This document shows positions 5,494-5,751 of a DNA stretch of 5,751 bases, piece after piece. The stretch comes from an uncultured Eubacteriales bacterium (GTDB taxonomy: Bacteria; Bacillota; Clostridia; Lachnospirales; Lachnospiraceae), in contig URND01000157.1 of NCBI GenBank assembly GCA_900549105.1, positions 1-5,751 on the forward strand. The letters run 5' to 3'. The notes beneath the pieces were generated by a model, which was given only the letters and a program-made list of their open reading frames with translations, had not been told where the DNA came from and ran no database searches. Numbering within the stretch: the stretch's first letter is position 1; each line of letters opens with the position of its first letter. The translations under genes and the position numbers were made by a program.

Positions 5494-5751
5494 GATGGGC
5501 GGCGAGACCGTGCTTTTATATAATTTAAATAATGAAAAGGGCCGGAAGATTCGTTTTCTTCTGGTGCGCATGGGAATGAGGATAAGGGTTGTTGAGAAGG
5601 AAGATTTCGGAAAACCCATCGGCTTGCTGGCCGGCATGAAGGATGTGACCCTGGAGGATGAAAATGCCCCGGTGGAGGATTTCCAGGATGAAATGATGAT
5701 TCTGCGGGGATTTACGGATAAGCGGCTGGACATGTTTTTAAAGGGAATGCG
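5486..5751 (+). CDS. DUF3783-like protein, 3' end outside the window
   Basis: Eighty-eight complete codons are visible and the frame is open to the window edge. The N-terminal half (TVLLYNLNNEKGRKIRFLLV, then RMGMRIRVVEKEDFGKPIGLL) is typical of a small protein family common in Lachnospiraceae and relatives. Near the edge, MMILRGFTDKRLDMFLKGM matches the beginning of DUF3783 (a hydrophobic strand, then GF[ST], then a helix with L..FL). No biochemical role is known to me for this family, and nothing here suggests one: no signal peptide, membrane segment or catalytic motif is visible in this part. The sequence is soluble-looking with many acidic residues after position 50. The start overlaps the EF-Tu-fragment ORF by 8 nt, and both appear to share the promoter at 5325-5353. 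Confidence 0.72.
   Translation, partial: MIKMGGETVLLYNLNNEKGRKIRFLLVRMGMRIRVVEKEDFGKPIGLLAGMKDVTLEDENAPVEDFQDEMMILRGFTDKRLDMFLKGM

Noticed and set aside
1..5751. CRISPR array, tRNA, rRNA, riboswitch or transposase gene
   Set aside because: No regularly spaced repeats, no cloverleaf or rRNA-like sequence, no recognisable cyclic di-GMP riboswitch and no transposase or recombinase frame were seen by eye on either strand.

Overview
The window looks like chromosome from a Gram-positive clostridial bacterium, most likely a Lachnospiraceae-type gut anaerobe. The evidence is strong AGGAGG-type ribosome sites, two TTG starts, a type IV pilus operon of clostridial style (PilM and PilN fused), a SpoVT/AbrB antitoxin with a PIN-type partner, and a DUF3783-like protein. 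The taxonomic call is an inference.

Positions 1-4497 (+ strand) are the end of a type IV pilus operon: a PilM-PilN fusion (5' end outside the window), PilO, the extension ATPase PilB and the retraction ATPase PilT. The genes are 2 to 24 nt apart. PilM/N/O form the membrane alignment platform, PilB powers fibre extension and PilT powers retraction. No pilin, PilC or prepilin peptidase gene is in the window. PilB carries an N-terminal MshEN-like domain, so extension may respond to cyclic di-GMP. A two-way terminator (about 4516-4574) closes the operon.

Positions 4572-5013 (- strand) hold a toxin-antitoxin remnant: a well-formed promoter, an intact AbrB/MazE-type antitoxin gene and, one nucleotide after it, a 33-residue stub of a PIN-domain (VapC-like) toxin. 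The toxin is almost certainly inactive, leaving the antitoxin orphaned.

Positions 5014-5324 hold no convincing gene. Instead 5042-5261 is a long, centred, interrupted palindrome with about 57 paired positions in nested blocks. It is either a MITE-like element or the DNA of a long structured RNA, and it is the most unexplained object here.

Positions 5325-5751 (+ strand) begin a new transcription unit: a good sigma-A-type promoter, then a 31-codon ORF whose product is a fragment of EF-Tu domain II. This ORF overlaps by 8 nt the start of a DUF3783-like gene that runs off the window.
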